This document shows positions 34,121 through 43,127 of a stretch of DNA of 64,000 bases, one piece after another. Source of the DNA: Psychrobacillus sp044762745 (lineage in GTDB: Bacteria > Bacillota > Bacilli > Bacillales_A > Planococcaceae). The notes under the pieces were generated by a model. The model was not told the origin of the DNA. It saw only the letters and a program-made list of their open reading frames with translations, and did not search any database. The stretch's first letter is position 1, and each line of letters begins with the position of its first letter. The stretch is from assembly GCF_044762745.1 (NCBI RefSeq), contig NZ_JBIWEX010000006.1, positions 136,731 through 200,730 of the forward strand, in the 5' to 3' direction. The position numbers and the translations under genes were made by a program.

Positions 34121-35584
34121 ATGACACAAGAAGTTCGGGTACGCTACGCACCAAGTCCAACAGGGCATTTGCATATTGGAGGAGCACGTACAGCATTATT
34201 CAACTATTTATATGCACGTCATCATAACGGGAAGTTTATCGTGCGTATTGAAGATACCGATATTGAACGTAATATTGAAGGTGGCGAATTATCACAGCTT
34301 GAAAATTTAAAGTGGTTAGGTATTGATTACGATGAGTCTGTTGATATTGGAGGACCTTATGCACCATATCGCCAAATGGAGCGTCTAGACGTTTATACTT
34401 CGCATGCAAAAGAAATGCTAGAAAAAGGACATGCCTATAAATGCTTCTGTACATCAGAAGAATTAGAGGCTGACCGTGAAGTGCAAAAAGCAAATGGAGT
34501 AGCCGCTCCTATGTATAATGGCAAATGCCGTCACTTATCAGCAGAAGAAGTACAAGCAAAAGAAGCGGATGGACTTCCACACACAATTCGTATGCTTGTT
34601 CCGGAAAATGTGACGTATACATTTGAGGATTTAGTGCGCGGATCGGTGACTTTTGAGTCGAAGGATGTTGGTGATTGGGTTCTTGTTAAAGCAAATGGGA
34701 TACCAACGTATAACTATGCTGTGGTATTAGACGATCATTTTATGAAAATTTCCCATGTATTCCGAGGGGAAGAGCATCTATCTAATACACCAAAACAATT
34801 GATGGTATTCGATGCATTTGGATGGGAATATCCAAAGTACGGTCATATGACATTAATCATTAATGAAAATCGTAAAAAACTGTCAAAACGTGACGAATCA
34901 ATTATTCAATTTGTTACCCAATATAAAGAACTTGGTTACTTGCCAGAAGCAATGTTTAACTTCTTTGCATTATTAGGCTGGTCTCCTGAAGGGGAAGAAG
35001 AAATCTTCTCTAAAGAAGAGTTTATTAAAATATTTGATGTAAACCGCCTATCTAAATCTCCATCTATGTTCGATAAACAAAAACTAACATGGATGAACAA
35101 TCAATACATCAAGCAGTTGCCATTAGAAAAGGTAATTGAACTTGCACTACCACACTTACAAAAGGCGGAGCTTCTTCCGGTTGAATTATCAGAAGAACAA
35201 CGTGTGTGGGCAACTAACTTAATCGCACTTTACCATGACCAAATGAGTTATGGAGCAGAAATCGTAGAATTATCATCTTTATTCTTTAACGATGAACTTG
35301 CATATAATGAAGAAGCGACCGAAGTGTTAGAGGGAGAGCAAGTCCCAGAAGTAATGGCTGCATTTAAAGTGCAATTAGAGAACTTAGAAACTTTTGAGGC
35401 AACAGAGATTAAAGCTGCGATTAAAGCTGTACAAAAAGAAACTGGACATAAAGGAAAAAATTTATTTATGCCAATTCGTGTCGTAACGACTGGTCAAACA
35501 CATGGCCCTGAGTTAGCAGATGCTATTAGCTTAATCGGTAAAGAAAAAGTAATCGAACGAGTTGCTAAATACGCAAAACAATAA
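34121..35584 (+). CDS. gltX: Glutamate--tRNA ligase
   Basis: 487 residues, class I synthetase. The HIGH motif is seen in SPTGHLHIGGARTALFN and the KMSKS-equivalent in KLSKRDES. In Bacillales lacking glutaminyl-tRNA synthetase, this enzyme also charges tRNA-Gln with glutamate for GatCAB; whether this strain does so cannot be seen here. AGGAGG precedes the ATG. It precedes the T-box-controlled cys genes. Confidence 0.97.
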   Translation: MTQEVRVRYAPSPTGHLHIGGARTALFNYLYARHHNGKFIVRIEDTDIERNIEGGELSQLENLKWLGIDYDESVDIGGPYAPYRQMERLDVYTSHAKEMLEKGHAYKCFCTSEELEADREVQKANGVAAPMYNGKCRHLSAEEVQAKEADGLPHTIRMLVPENVTYTFEDLVRGSVTFESKDVGDWVLVKANGIPTYNYAVVLDDHFMKISHVFRGEEHLSNTPKQLMVFDAFGWEYPKYGHMTLIINENRKKLSKRDESIIQFVTQYKELGYLPEAMFNFFALLGWSPEGEEEIFSKEEFIKIFDVNRLSKSPSMFDKQKLTWMNNQYIKQLPLEKVIELALPHLQKAELLPVELSEEQRVWATNLIALYHDQMSYGAEIVELSSLFFNDELAYNEEATEVLEGEQVPEVMAAFKVQLENLETFEATEIKAAIKAVQKETGHKGKNLFMPIRVVTTGQTHGPELADAISLIGKEKVIERVAKYAKQ

Positions 35585-35654
35585 GATTGACTTTCCGCTT
35601 CTAAGGTGTGAAAATGAGGGTACAAATGCGAGAACGGAAAAAATAGAAAGCGAA

Positions 35655-35893
35655 GAAGAGGAGAAGTAAGTAACGCATGTTCTTTAGAGAGGACCATCAC
35701 CGGCTGAAAATGGTCTGAACGAGTGAGTTACCGAAATGCACCTCAGAGCGCCATGCTGAACATGTGTAGTAGGCTGGACGTATCATCTGCGTTAAAGATG
35801 TCGAGTGGGAAAGAAATATGTATTTTTCCAATCAGAGTGGAACCGCGCTTATTTGCGTCTCTGTCTATATGTATAGACAGAGGCGTTTTTTAT
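35655..35893 (+). promoter_or_regulatory. Cysteine T-box riboswitch of the cysE-cysS operon
   Basis: The T-box sequence AGAGTGGAACCGCG is at 35834-35847. A terminator stem, GTCTCTGTCTATA / TATAGACAGAGGC with a T-run, follows (35855-35892). In stem I the segment CCGAAATGCACC presents the likely specifier TGC (35737-35739) followed by A, which fits tRNA-Cys(GCA). Uncharged tRNA-Cys should block the terminator and raise cysE/cysS expression. The 5' boundary is approximate. It fills the 337-base gap after gltX. Confidence 0.93.
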
Positions 35894-35921
35894 TTGCCAA
35901 TAAAAAGAGGGAGGAACTAAT

Positions 35922-36578
35922 ATGTTTGAACGTATGAAAGAAGACATAGCCGTCGTTTTTGAACAAGATCCCGCAGCGACTAGCAAATTAGAAGTAATAT
36001 TAACATACGCCGGTTTACATGCCATTTGGAGTCATCGAATCGCGCATGCTTTATATAAAAAGCACTTTTTCTTCCTTGCTCGAGCAATCTCTCAAATAAG
36101 CCGATTCTTCACTGGTATTGAGATTCATCCTGGAGCCACAATTGGTAGACGTTTTTTTATAGACCACGGTTCAGGTGTTGTAATTGGGGAGACTTGTGAA
36201 ATTGGGAATGACTGTACGATTTATCAAGGTGTTACACTAGGTGGGACAGGAAAAGAAAAAGGGAAGAGACATCCAACTCTTGCGGATAATGTACTCATTG
36301 CAACAGGAGCGAAAGTATTAGGATCCATTACAATTGGGGAAAATAGTAAAGTGGGTGCAGGTTCGGTTGTACTGAAAGATGTACCGATGAACTCTACAGT
36401 TGTTGGTATACCGGGAGTTGTCGTTATCCAAGACGGAGTAAAAGTGAAACGAAACTTAGATCATCAAGACTTGCCGGATCCATTTGCTGACCGTTGCAAA
36501 AAGATGGAAGAAGAAATTGCAGCACTTCAAGAAGAAATTAGACAACTAGCAAATGAAAGGGAGAAACACTTATTATGA
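35922..36578 (+). CDS. cysE: Serine O-acetyltransferase
   Basis: 218 residues. A short helical N-terminus is followed by the left-handed beta-helix of hexapeptide repeats, with the active-site region DHGSGVVIGETCEIGNDC. CysE makes O-acetylserine for cysteine synthesis. The C-terminal charged coil (KKMEEEIAALQEEIRQL) is long. It is preceded by the cysteine T-box. Its end overlaps the cysS start by four bases (ATGA). Confidence 0.96.
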   Translation: MFERMKEDIAVVFEQDPAATSKLEVILTYAGLHAIWSHRIAHALYKKHFFFLARAISQISRFFTGIEIHPGATIGRRFFIDHGSGVVIGETCEIGNDCTIYQGVTLGGTGKEKGKRHPTLADNVLIATGAKVLGSITIGENSKVGAGSVVLKDVPMNSTVVGIPGVVVIQDGVKVKRNLDHQDLPDPFADRCKKMEEEIAALQEEIRQLANEREKHLL

Positions 36579-37975
36579 CTATACAAATTTTCAACACATT
36601 AAAGCGTGAAAAAGAACCATTTGTGCCGATGGAAGAAGGAAAGGTAAAAATGTACGTTTGTGGTCCAACTGTCTACAACTACATTCATATTGGAAATGCG
36701 CGTCCTGTTATTGTTTACGATACAGTAAGAAAGTATTTGCAATACCGAGGATACGATGTGACGTTTGTATCGAACTTTACAGATGTAGATGACAAAATTA
36801 TTAAAGCTGCAAATGAGCTAGGAGAAGATGTATCAGAGTTAACCGATCGTTTTATAAAAGCCTATTTTGCTGATGTGGAAGCACTTGGTTGCAGTAGAGC
36901 AGATGCACATCCTCGTGTAACGGATCATATGAACGAAATTATAGATTTTATTCAAGTGTTAGTAGAAAAAGGATATGCATACGAATCACAAGGCGATGTG
37001 TATTACCGTACGAGAAAGTTTGATGGCTACGGTAAACTCTCCCATCAATCGGTGGATGATTTAAAAGTTGGAGCACGTATCGAAACTGGAGAAAAGAAGG
37101 AAGATGCTTTAGATTTCGCTCTATGGAAAGCGGCGAAACCAGGAGAGATATTCTGGGAAAGTCCATGGGGTCAAGGGCGTCCTGGTTGGCATATTGAATG
37201 CTCTGTGATGGCACGTGAAATACTTGGAGATACAATTGACATTCATGCCGGGGGGCAAGATTTAACTTTTCCTCACCATGAAAACGAAATTGCTCAGTCA
37301 GAAGCTAGAACAGGTAAAACATTTGCACGATATTGGATGCATAATGGGTATATTAATATTGATAACGAAAAAATGTCTAAATCACTCGGTAACTTTGTGC
37401 TTGTAAATGATATTCGTCAGCAAATTGACCCGCAAGTATTACGTCTATTTATGCTAAGTGTACATTACCGCCATCCGATCAACTATTCAGTCGAACTAGT
37501 AGAGCAAGCAGAAGCAGGTCTTGATCGTATTCGTACCGCATATGCAAATGTAATACATCGTCTGAATGCCACAGCAGATTTGGGTGATCATCACGATATT
37601 TGGTTGCATAAAATCGCGGAAGTCCAAACACAATTCGAAATAGCGATGGACGATGATTTCAATACAGCCAATGGCATTGCGGCAATTTTTGAATTGTCGA
37701 AGCTTGCGAATACTTATTTGCTAGAAAAACAAACCGCTGAACAAGTGTTAAAACAGTTCATAACAGTATTTGATAAGTTAATGGCCGTATTGGGTATAAC
37801 GCTTCAACAAGAAACCGAAGTATTGGATGAAGAAATTGACGCGTTAATCGAAGAGCGGAACCAAGCGAGAAAAGATCGAAATTTCGCTCGTGCTGACGAA
37901 ATAAGAGATCAATTGAAAGAAATGAATATTATTTTGGAAGATACTGCGCAAGGTATCCGATGGAAACGGGGATAA
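36575..37975 (+). CDS. cysS: Cysteine--tRNA ligase
   Basis: 466 residues, class I synthetase. The first zinc cysteine and HIGH motif are in YVCGPTVYNYIHIGNARP. The other zinc ligands occur in WHIECSVM and FPHHENEIAQSEA, and KMSKS in KMSKSLGN. The gene is translationally coupled to cysE. Both are under the T-box. Confidence 0.97.
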   Translation: MTIQIFNTLKREKEPFVPMEEGKVKMYVCGPTVYNYIHIGNARPVIVYDTVRKYLQYRGYDVTFVSNFTDVDDKIIKAANELGEDVSELTDRFIKAYFADVEALGCSRADAHPRVTDHMNEIIDFIQVLVEKGYAYESQGDVYYRTRKFDGYGKLSHQSVDDLKVGARIETGEKKEDALDFALWKAAKPGEIFWESPWGQGRPGWHIECSVMAREILGDTIDIHAGGQDLTFPHHENEIAQSEARTGKTFARYWMHNGYINIDNEKMSKSLGNFVLVNDIRQQIDPQVLRLFMLSVHYRHPINYSVELVEQAEAGLDRIRTAYANVIHRLNATADLGDHHDIWLHKIAEVQTQFEIAMDDDFNTANGIAAIFELSKLANTYLLEKQTAEQVLKQFITVFDKLMAVLGITLQQETEVLDEEIDALIEERNQARKDRNFARADEIRDQLKEMNIILEDTAQGIRWKRG

Positions 37976-37979
37976 ACTT

Positions 37980-38399
37980 GTGGGAAATTTTAAGCAATCT
38001 GATGTAAAACAACTAAATGCTTTGGCTTTAGCGTATATGGGAGATGCTGTATTCGAACAAGTGGTTCGACAGCATCTCATCTATTCTGGACGCGTGAAAC
38101 CTAATACTTTGCATAAAGAAGCAACGAAGTATGTGTCTGCAAAAGCACAAGCAACAATCGTTCGAGAAATGTTGAATACCGAGTTTCTGACAGAAGAAGA
38201 GGAAGCGGTGCTTCGAAGAGGTCGAAATGCGAAATCAGGTACAGTTCCAAAAAATACAGATGTCCAAACATATCATTATAGTACTGCGTTTGAAGCAGTT
38301 GTAGGAAGTCTATACTTAAGTAAACAAGAAGAACGACTACAGGAAGTACTACAATTTGCAATCGATTTTATAGATGCACAGAAAGGGGAGACAAAGTAA
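37980..38399 (+). CDS. mrnC: Mini-ribonuclease III
   Basis: 139 residues, an RNase III catalytic domain without the double-stranded RNA-binding domain. It opens LNALALAYMGDAVFEQ, with the acidic catalytic residues in this segment and in FEAVVGSLYLS. Mini-III trims 23S rRNA precursor ends. GTG 37980 lies four bases past the cysS stop. It abuts rlmB with no gap. Confidence 0.94.
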   Translation: MGNFKQSDVKQLNALALAYMGDAVFEQVVRQHLIYSGRVKPNTLHKEATKYVSAKAQATIVREMLNTEFLTEEEEAVLRRGRNAKSGTVPKNTDVQTYHYSTAFEAVVGSLYLSKQEERLQEVLQFAIDFIDAQKGETK

Positions 38400-39161
38400 A
38401 TGGCAGAACAAACAGAGCAAACGGGTGAAATTATTGCAGGGAAAAATCCTGTAGTGGAAGCATTGCGCTCAGGTAGAGATATGAATAAGGTATGGCTTGC
38501 AGAAGGAATCCAAAAAAGTGGAGTTTCTGAAATCATGCAATTAGCAAAAGAAGCTGGAATCATCGTTCAATTTGTACCGAAAAAGAAATTGGATGGTTTG
38601 ACTGATGCGAATCATCAAGGAATTGTCGCATCTGTTGCAGCCTATCGATATGCGGAATTAGACGATTTGTTTACTTTAGCGGCAAGTAAGCAAGAGGATC
38701 CACTTTTTATCATTTTAGATGAAATCGAGGATCCGCATAATCTTGGTTCGATTATGCGAACGGCAGATGCGGTAGGAGCACATGGTATTATCATTCCGAA
38801 AAGACGTGCAGTTGGCCTGACAGCTGTTGTTGCAAAAGCTTCTACTGGTGCGATTGAACATATCCCGGTATACCGCGCAGGCAATTTGTCACAAACCGTA
38901 GATGAGTTAAAAGAACGCGGTGTGTGGATTGCTGGAACAGATGCTCAAAAATCAACGGATTATCGTAATATGGATGCAACGCTCCCACTTGCACTAATCA
39001 TTGGAAGCGAAGGAAAAGGGATGAGTCGTTTGTTGAAAGAAAAATGTGATTTTCTTTATCATTTGCCAATGGTCGGTCATGTAACTAGTTTGAATGCGTC
39101 AGTAGCTGCGTCAATACTGTTATACGAAGTATTACGCGTCAGAAATCCGCTTAAAGGATAA
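38400..39161 (+). CDS. rlmB: 23S rRNA 2'-O-methyltransferase RlmB (SpoU family)
   Basis: 253 residues. An N-terminal substrate-binding domain starts GKNPVVEALRSG. The SPOUT domain contains motifs EDPHNLGSIMRTADA, IIGSEGKGMS and LNASVAASILLYE, which form the knotted AdoMet site. The predicted target is the ribose of G2251 in 23S rRNA (E. coli numbers). The start ATG directly follows the mrnC stop; AAAGGGGAG is the RBS. Confidence 0.94.
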   Translation: MAEQTEQTGEIIAGKNPVVEALRSGRDMNKVWLAEGIQKSGVSEIMQLAKEAGIIVQFVPKKKLDGLTDANHQGIVASVAAYRYAELDDLFTLAASKQEDPLFIILDEIEDPHNLGSIMRTADAVGAHGIIIPKRRAVGLTAVVAKASTGAIEHIPVYRAGNLSQTVDELKERGVWIAGTDAQKSTDYRNMDATLPLALIIGSEGKGMSRLLKEKCDFLYHLPMVGHVTSLNASVAASILLYEVLRVRNPLKG

Positions 39162-39166
39162 AAATA

Positions 39167-39676
39167 ATGCAAATTCTACTTGTCGATGGATATAACATCA
39201 TCGGCGCATGGAGCGAGTTAAGAAAGTTAAAAAATGATAAATTACTAGACGCTAGAGACCGATTAATCGAGCTAATGGCAGAATATAAAGCATTTACAGG
39301 TATTCGAGTGATTGTTGTTTTTGATGCCCATCTAGTGCCAGGTATTGAGCATAAAAAGAAAGAATATGATGTGGAAATCATTTATACGCGAAAAAATGAA
39401 ACGGCAGATGAACGTATTGAAAAACTTACTTTAGAACTTAGTGGCAGAAGGGTACAAATTTATGTAGCAACTTCTGATATGACAGAGCAGAGAGTGATAT
39501 TTGGGCAAGGAGCGCTAAGAAAGTCGGCAAGGGAATTTGAGATTGAAATGATGGCTATTTCCTCGAATATCACGAAAAAAATGAAGCATATACAAGACAA
39601 TAAACCTACTTCTACAATTACACTAACAGAAGAAGTTGCAGAAATTTTCGAAAAATGGCGAAGAGGAATGAAATGA
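39167..39676 (+). CDS. yacP: NYN-domain ribosome-dependent endoribonuclease Rae1 (YacP)
   Basis: 169 residues. The PIN-like NYN fold is apparent in ILLVDGYNIIGAW (catalytic Asp) and in VVFDAH, DVEIIYTRKNETADERIE and VATSDMTEQ. Rae1 of B. subtilis cuts mRNA in the ribosomal A site. It lies in the usual place between rlmB and sigH. Confidence 0.92.
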   Translation: MQILLVDGYNIIGAWSELRKLKNDKLLDARDRLIELMAEYKAFTGIRVIVVFDAHLVPGIEHKKKEYDVEIIYTRKNETADERIEKLTLELSGRRVQIYVATSDMTEQRVIFGQGALRKSAREFEIEMMAISSNITKKMKHIQDNKPTSTITLTEEVAEIFEKWRRGMK

Positions 39677-39747
39677 TTCATTGACGCTGTAAAATTTCTT
39701 CCTGTATACTTATGGTAACTATTAGTAATTTGGCTGAGGTGACTTCA

Positions 39748-40392
39748 TTGGATAAGACAGAACAGAAGCTACAACAATTGGATAGTTTACTAGATGAGGA
39801 ACTTGTAGAGCTAGTTCATCAAGGGAGCACTGAAGCGCTAGATTTTTTAATAACCAAGTATCGTTCGTTCGTTCGAATGAAAGGAAGATCATATTTTTTA
39901 ATAGGTGCCGATAAAGAAGATATTATCCAAGAAGGAATGATAGGATTATATAAAGCAATACGAGATTTCAAAGAGGAGAAGTTATCTTCTTTTCGTGCGT
40001 TTGCCGAGTTATGTATTACTAGACAAATTATTACTGCGATTAAAACCGCAACTCGTCAAAAGCATATACCGTTGAACTCTTATATCTCTTTGGACAAGCC
40101 TATTTACGATGAAGAGTCAGATCGAACGCTAATGGATATGATTGCTGGTTCGGTCGTGGATGACCCGGAGGAGCTAATTATTAATCGAGAAGATTATAAT
40201 TACATGGAAGGGAAGATGGCTGAAATTTTAAGTGAGCTAGAGCAACAAGTGCTTGCTCTATATTTGGATGGACAGTCTTACCAAGAAATCTCCGAAGAGT
40301 TAAACCGGCACGTAAAGTCAATTGACAATGCCTTGCAACGTGTAAAGAGAAAACTAGAACGCTATATGGAGATTGACAATAATTATGTATAA
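39748..40392 (+). CDS. sigH: RNA polymerase sigma-H factor
   Basis: 214 residues. The sigma region 2 core is DFLITKYRSFVRMKGRSYFLIGADKEDIIQEGMIGLYKAIRDF, and region 4 is LYLDGQSYQEISEELNRHVKSIDNALQRVKRKL. It controls early sporulation, competence and transition-phase genes. TTG 39748 is chosen because GAGGTGAC stands just upstream. The longer frame start at 39712 lacks an RBS. Confidence 0.94.
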   Translation: MDKTEQKLQQLDSLLDEELVELVHQGSTEALDFLITKYRSFVRMKGRSYFLIGADKEDIIQEGMIGLYKAIRDFKEEKLSSFRAFAELCITRQIITAIKTATRQKHIPLNSYISLDKPIYDEESDRTLMDMIAGSVVDDPEELIINREDYNYMEGKMAEILSELEQQVLALYLDGQSYQEISEELNRHVKSIDNALQRVKRKLERYMEIDNNYV

Positions 40393-40468
40393 ACACTTTT
40401 GTTCAGTTGACACCGTTTCCGTAAAATGATAATCTTGAAAAAGAATTATACGCCAAAAAGGTGATAAA

Positions 40469-40618
40469 ATGACAAAGAAAATTGTCTTGAACTGTGTGCA
40501 ATGTGGTCATCGGAATTATACAGTTCCGGCGCCAAAAGAAAGTACATCTATACGTATAGAACGAAAAAAATACTGTACGCATTGTAACGCACATACACTT
40601 CATAAACAAACGCTATAA
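40469..40618 (+). CDS. rpmG: 50S ribosomal protein L33 (zinc-binding form)
   Basis: 49 residues, starting MTKKIVLNCVQCGHRNY. The cysteine pairs C9/C12 and C36/C39 mark the zinc-containing form (C+). It is too short for most ORF cut-offs. AAAAGGTGAT precedes the ATG. It lies between sigH and secE, the usual Bacillales order. Confidence 0.95.
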   Translation: MTKKIVLNCVQCGHRNYTVPAPKESTSIRIERKKYCTHCNAHTLHKQTL

Positions 40619-40661
40619 GTATGAAAGTAAGATAGATTTTCCATGTGGAGGTTTAGCTAGA

Positions 40662-40847
40662 ATGGCTAATGTAGGTGGATTTTTTAAAAATGTAATGTCT
40701 GAAATGAGAAAAGTAAGTTGGCCGAAACGTAAAGAACTGACACGTTATACAGTGATTGTTCTTGCTACGGTTGTAGTAATGGCTGTGTTTTTTGCTTTAG
40801 TAGATTTAGGGATTTCAGAACTATTCCGTTGGTATCTAGAATTATAA
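40662..40847 (+). CDS. secE: Protein translocase subunit SecE
   Basis: 61 residues with one C-terminal membrane helix (VIVLATVVVMAVFFALVDLGI). The conserved amphipathic segment MSEMRKVSWPKRKELTRYT precedes it. SecE clamps SecY in the translocon. A T-rich hairpin region follows before nusG. Confidence 0.96.
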   Translation: MANVGGFFKNVMSEMRKVSWPKRKELTRYTVIVLATVVVMAVFFALVDLGISELFRWYLEL

Positions 40848-40875
40848 GATGTAGCATGTAAATATTTTTTGAAAA

Positions 40876-40906
40876 TAGCCCGTCTTAGAAACGAACGGGT
40901 TTTTTC
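40876..40906 (+). terminator. Weak terminator between secE and nusG
   Basis: CCCGT and ACGGG pair around a larger loop and are followed by six T. The stem is short, so it is likely leaky. Confidence 0.5.
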
Positions 40907-40952
40907 ATTTGTCTAAAGAAAAGGAGGGAAAGGACGCTAGGTCCTAAAATCT

Positions 40953-41486
40953 ATGGAGAAAAATTGGTACGTTGTTCATACTTACTCTGGGTATGAAAAT
41001 AAAGTGAAAGCAAATTTAGAAAAACGTGTAGAAACGATGGGGATGTCAGATAAAATTTTCCGAGTGTTTATCCCTGAGCAGGAAGAAATTGATTTTAAAG
41101 ATGGGAAAAAGCGCGTCGTTTTAAGAAAAACTTTCCCTGGATATGTATTTGTAGAACTAATTATGACAGATGATGCTTGGTATGTTGTTCGAAACACACC
41201 AGGAGTGACTGGTTTCCTTGGCTCTTCAGGTGGAGGGACAAAACCAACTCCTTTAGCTCCGGAAGAAGTGCAATCCATGTTAAAACAAATGGCTACAGAC
41301 GATCTTAGAGTAGAAGTCGATTTCTCAGTAGGAGAATTGGTGGAAGTTTTAGAAGGACCGTTTGCTCACTTCCAAGGAAAAGTAGAAACGATCGATTCAG
41401 AAAAAGCAAAAGTAACCGTTTCAGTAGATATGTTTGGTCGAGAAACGAATATGGAATTAGATTTTGATCAAGTGATTAAAATTTAA
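40953..41486 (+). CDS. nusG: Transcription elongation/antitermination factor NusG
   Basis: 177 residues. The NGN domain starts KNWYVVHTYSGYENKVK and the C-terminal KOW domain is in VGELVEVLEGPFAHFQGKVETI. NusG binds RNA polymerase and modulates pausing. AAGGAGGGAAAGG is upstream. In this class of bacteria it links secE to the ribosomal genes. Confidence 0.97.
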   Translation: MEKNWYVVHTYSGYENKVKANLEKRVETMGMSDKIFRVFIPEQEEIDFKDGKKRVVLRKTFPGYVFVELIMTDDAWYVVRNTPGVTGFLGSSGGGTKPTPLAPEEVQSMLKQMATDDLRVEVDFSVGELVEVLEGPFAHFQGKVETIDSEKAKVTVSVDMFGRETNMELDFDQVIKI

Positions 41487-41500
41487 TTATGTATAGATGC

Positions 41501-41529
41501 TTGCAGAAGTAACAAAAAAATGGTATCAT
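41501..41529 (+). promoter_or_regulatory. SigA promoter of rplK-rplA
   Basis: TTGCAG and TATCAT stand 17 bases apart, just after nusG. Confidence 0.75.
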
Positions 41530-41534
41530 TTCAA

Positions 41535-41657
41535 AGGTCAGACTGAAAATACGTCTGCATAAATTTTCTAATGTTATCAGCGCAGAGCTGAGAGACAGAT
41601 ATTTGAGTGGGAGGGGCAACCCAATTACCACATCACGGACTTAAGGAGGTGTGTCTC
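41535..41657 (+). promoter_or_regulatory. rplK leader with L1-type binding structure
   Basis: The segment from 41607 folds as GTGG/CCAC (41607-41610 with 41628-41631) around an inner GGG/CCC hairpin (41614-41622) with asymmetric unpaired bases. This resembles the ribosomal L1 binding site used for autocontrol of the L11-L1 mRNA. A CAGAC/GTCTG hairpin lies earlier. L1 binding is inferred from shape and location. Confidence 0.55.
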
Positions 41658-42083
41658 GTGGCTAAAAAAGTGATTAAAGTTGTTAAATTACAAATTCCTG
41701 CTGGTAAAGCAAACCCAGCACCACCGGTTGGTCCTGCATTAGGACAAGCGGGTGTTAACATCATGGGATTCTGTAAGGAGTTCAACGCACGTACTGCAGA
41801 TCAAGCAGGTCTAATCATTCCGGTTGAAATTTCTGTATTTGAAGACCGTTCATTTACTTTCATTACAAAAACTCCGCCGGCAGCAGTGTTACTTAAAGTA
41901 GCAGCAGGTATTCAATCTGGATCAGGTGAACCGAACCGCGTAAAAGTGGCAAAAGTTAAACGTGAAAAAGTTCGCGAAATCGCAGAACAAAAAATGCCAG
42001 ATTTAAATGCAGCATCTGTTGAAGCAGCTATGTTGATGGTTGAAGGTACTGCACGTAGCATGGGTATTACGATCGAAGACTAA
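41658..42083 (+). CDS. rplK: 50S ribosomal protein L11
   Basis: 141 residues from GTG at 41658, opening MAKKVIKVVKLQIPAGKANP. The proline-rich PAPPVGPALGQAGVNIMGFCKEFN block near residues 20-40 is the thiostrepton-binding region. AAGGAGGTGTG lies just upstream. The longer frame from 41607 would run through the leader structure and is rejected. Confidence 0.97.
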   Translation: MAKKVIKVVKLQIPAGKANPAPPVGPALGQAGVNIMGFCKEFNARTADQAGLIIPVEISVFEDRSFTFITKTPPAAVLLKVAAGIQSGSGEPNRVKVAKVKREKVREIAEQKMPDLNAASVEAAMLMVEGTARSMGITIED

Positions 42084-42216
42084 TACTTAATGTGCATTTT
42101 GATATGACGCATTTGTTTTTTGAAAGGTTGTAGTTGTTCATTAATTAGGATAACTGCAACCTTTACACGTGGGAGGTTTATTCCGCTAAAACCACTATCA
42201 AGGAGGACGTTTTAAA

Positions 42217-42909
42217 ATGGCTAACAAAGGTAAAAAGTTACAAGAAGCAGCTAAATTAGTTGATAACAGCACATTGTACTCAGCTAAAGAAGCTATCGAG
42301 CTTGCGAAAAAAACAAGCACAGTTAATTTCGACGCAACAGTAGAGGTTGCTTTCCGTTTAGGAATCGACACTCGTAAAAACGATCAACAAATCCGTGGGG
42401 CAGTTGTACTTCCAAACGGTACTGGTAAAACACAACGCGTATTAGTATTCGCTAAAGGTGAAAAGCTTAAAGAAGCTGAAGCTGCTGGTGCAGACTACGT
42501 AGGCGATGTAGAATATATCAACAAAATCCAACAAGGATGGTTTGACTTCGATGTAATCGTAGCTACTCCTGATATGATGGGTGAAGTTGGTAAAATCGGT
42601 CGTGTTCTTGGGCCAAAAGGTTTAATGCCAAACCCAAAAACAGGTACTGTTACTTTTGACGTAACAAAAGCAATCGAAGAAATTAAAGCTGGTAAAGTTG
42701 AATACCGCGCTGATAAAGCTGGAATCATCCATGCTCCAATCGGTAAAGTTTCTTTCGAAGACGATAAATTAGTAGAAAACTTCATGGCTGTATTTGAAGT
42801 GATTCAAAAAGCTAAACCAGCTGCTTCAAAAGGTGTTTACATGAAGTCTGTAAATGTTACAACTACTATGGGGCCAGCTGTAAAAGTTGACGCTCAATCG
42901 ATTAAATAA
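42217..42909 (+). CDS. rplA: 50S ribosomal protein L1
   Basis: 230 residues with the L1 signature LGPKGLMPNPKTGTVT near the middle. Besides building the L1 stalk, it probably represses its own mRNA through the leader before rplK. AAGGAGGACG stands upstream. Confidence 0.97.
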   Translation: MANKGKKLQEAAKLVDNSTLYSAKEAIELAKKTSTVNFDATVEVAFRLGIDTRKNDQQIRGAVVLPNGTGKTQRVLVFAKGEKLKEAEAAGADYVGDVEYINKIQQGWFDFDVIVATPDMMGEVGKIGRVLGPKGLMPNPKTGTVTFDVTKAIEEIKAGKVEYRADKAGIIHAPIGKVSFEDDKLVENFMAVFEVIQKAKPAASKGVYMKSVNVTTTMGPAVKVDAQSIK

Positions 42910-42912
42910 TAA

Positions 42913-42941
42913 TTGACAACGTAAAGTTTATCTGTTAAGAT
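42913..42941 (+). promoter_or_regulatory. SigA promoter of rplJ-rplL
   Basis: TTGACA and TAAGAT are separated by 17 bases, immediately after rplA. Confidence 0.85.
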
Positions 42942-42969
42942 GGCTTTTGTTGTGAAATATACATTTGTA

Positions 42970-43090
42970 CCGAAGACAGTAGGAGTGACTTGTCACTTAA
43001 TATCCTACCGAGGACAAGCAAATTCAGATTCTTATTAGATGATGACTTTCTGCCTCTGTGTCTATCCGTAGATCAGAGGCTTTTCTTTTG
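42970..43090 (+). promoter_or_regulatory. Ribosomal protein L10 leader with terminator
   Basis: AGTAGGA/TCCTAC around a GTGAC/GTCAC hairpin (42978-43009) is the typical L10 leader form. A terminator hairpin, GCCTCTG/CAGAGGC with TTTTCTTTT (43052-43089), follows. Binding of L10 (with L12) likely shifts the structure to stop transcription. Confidence 0.85.
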
Positions 43091-43127
43091 TCGGTATAAA
43101 TGGCCAATTCTTATAGGAGGTGCCAAG

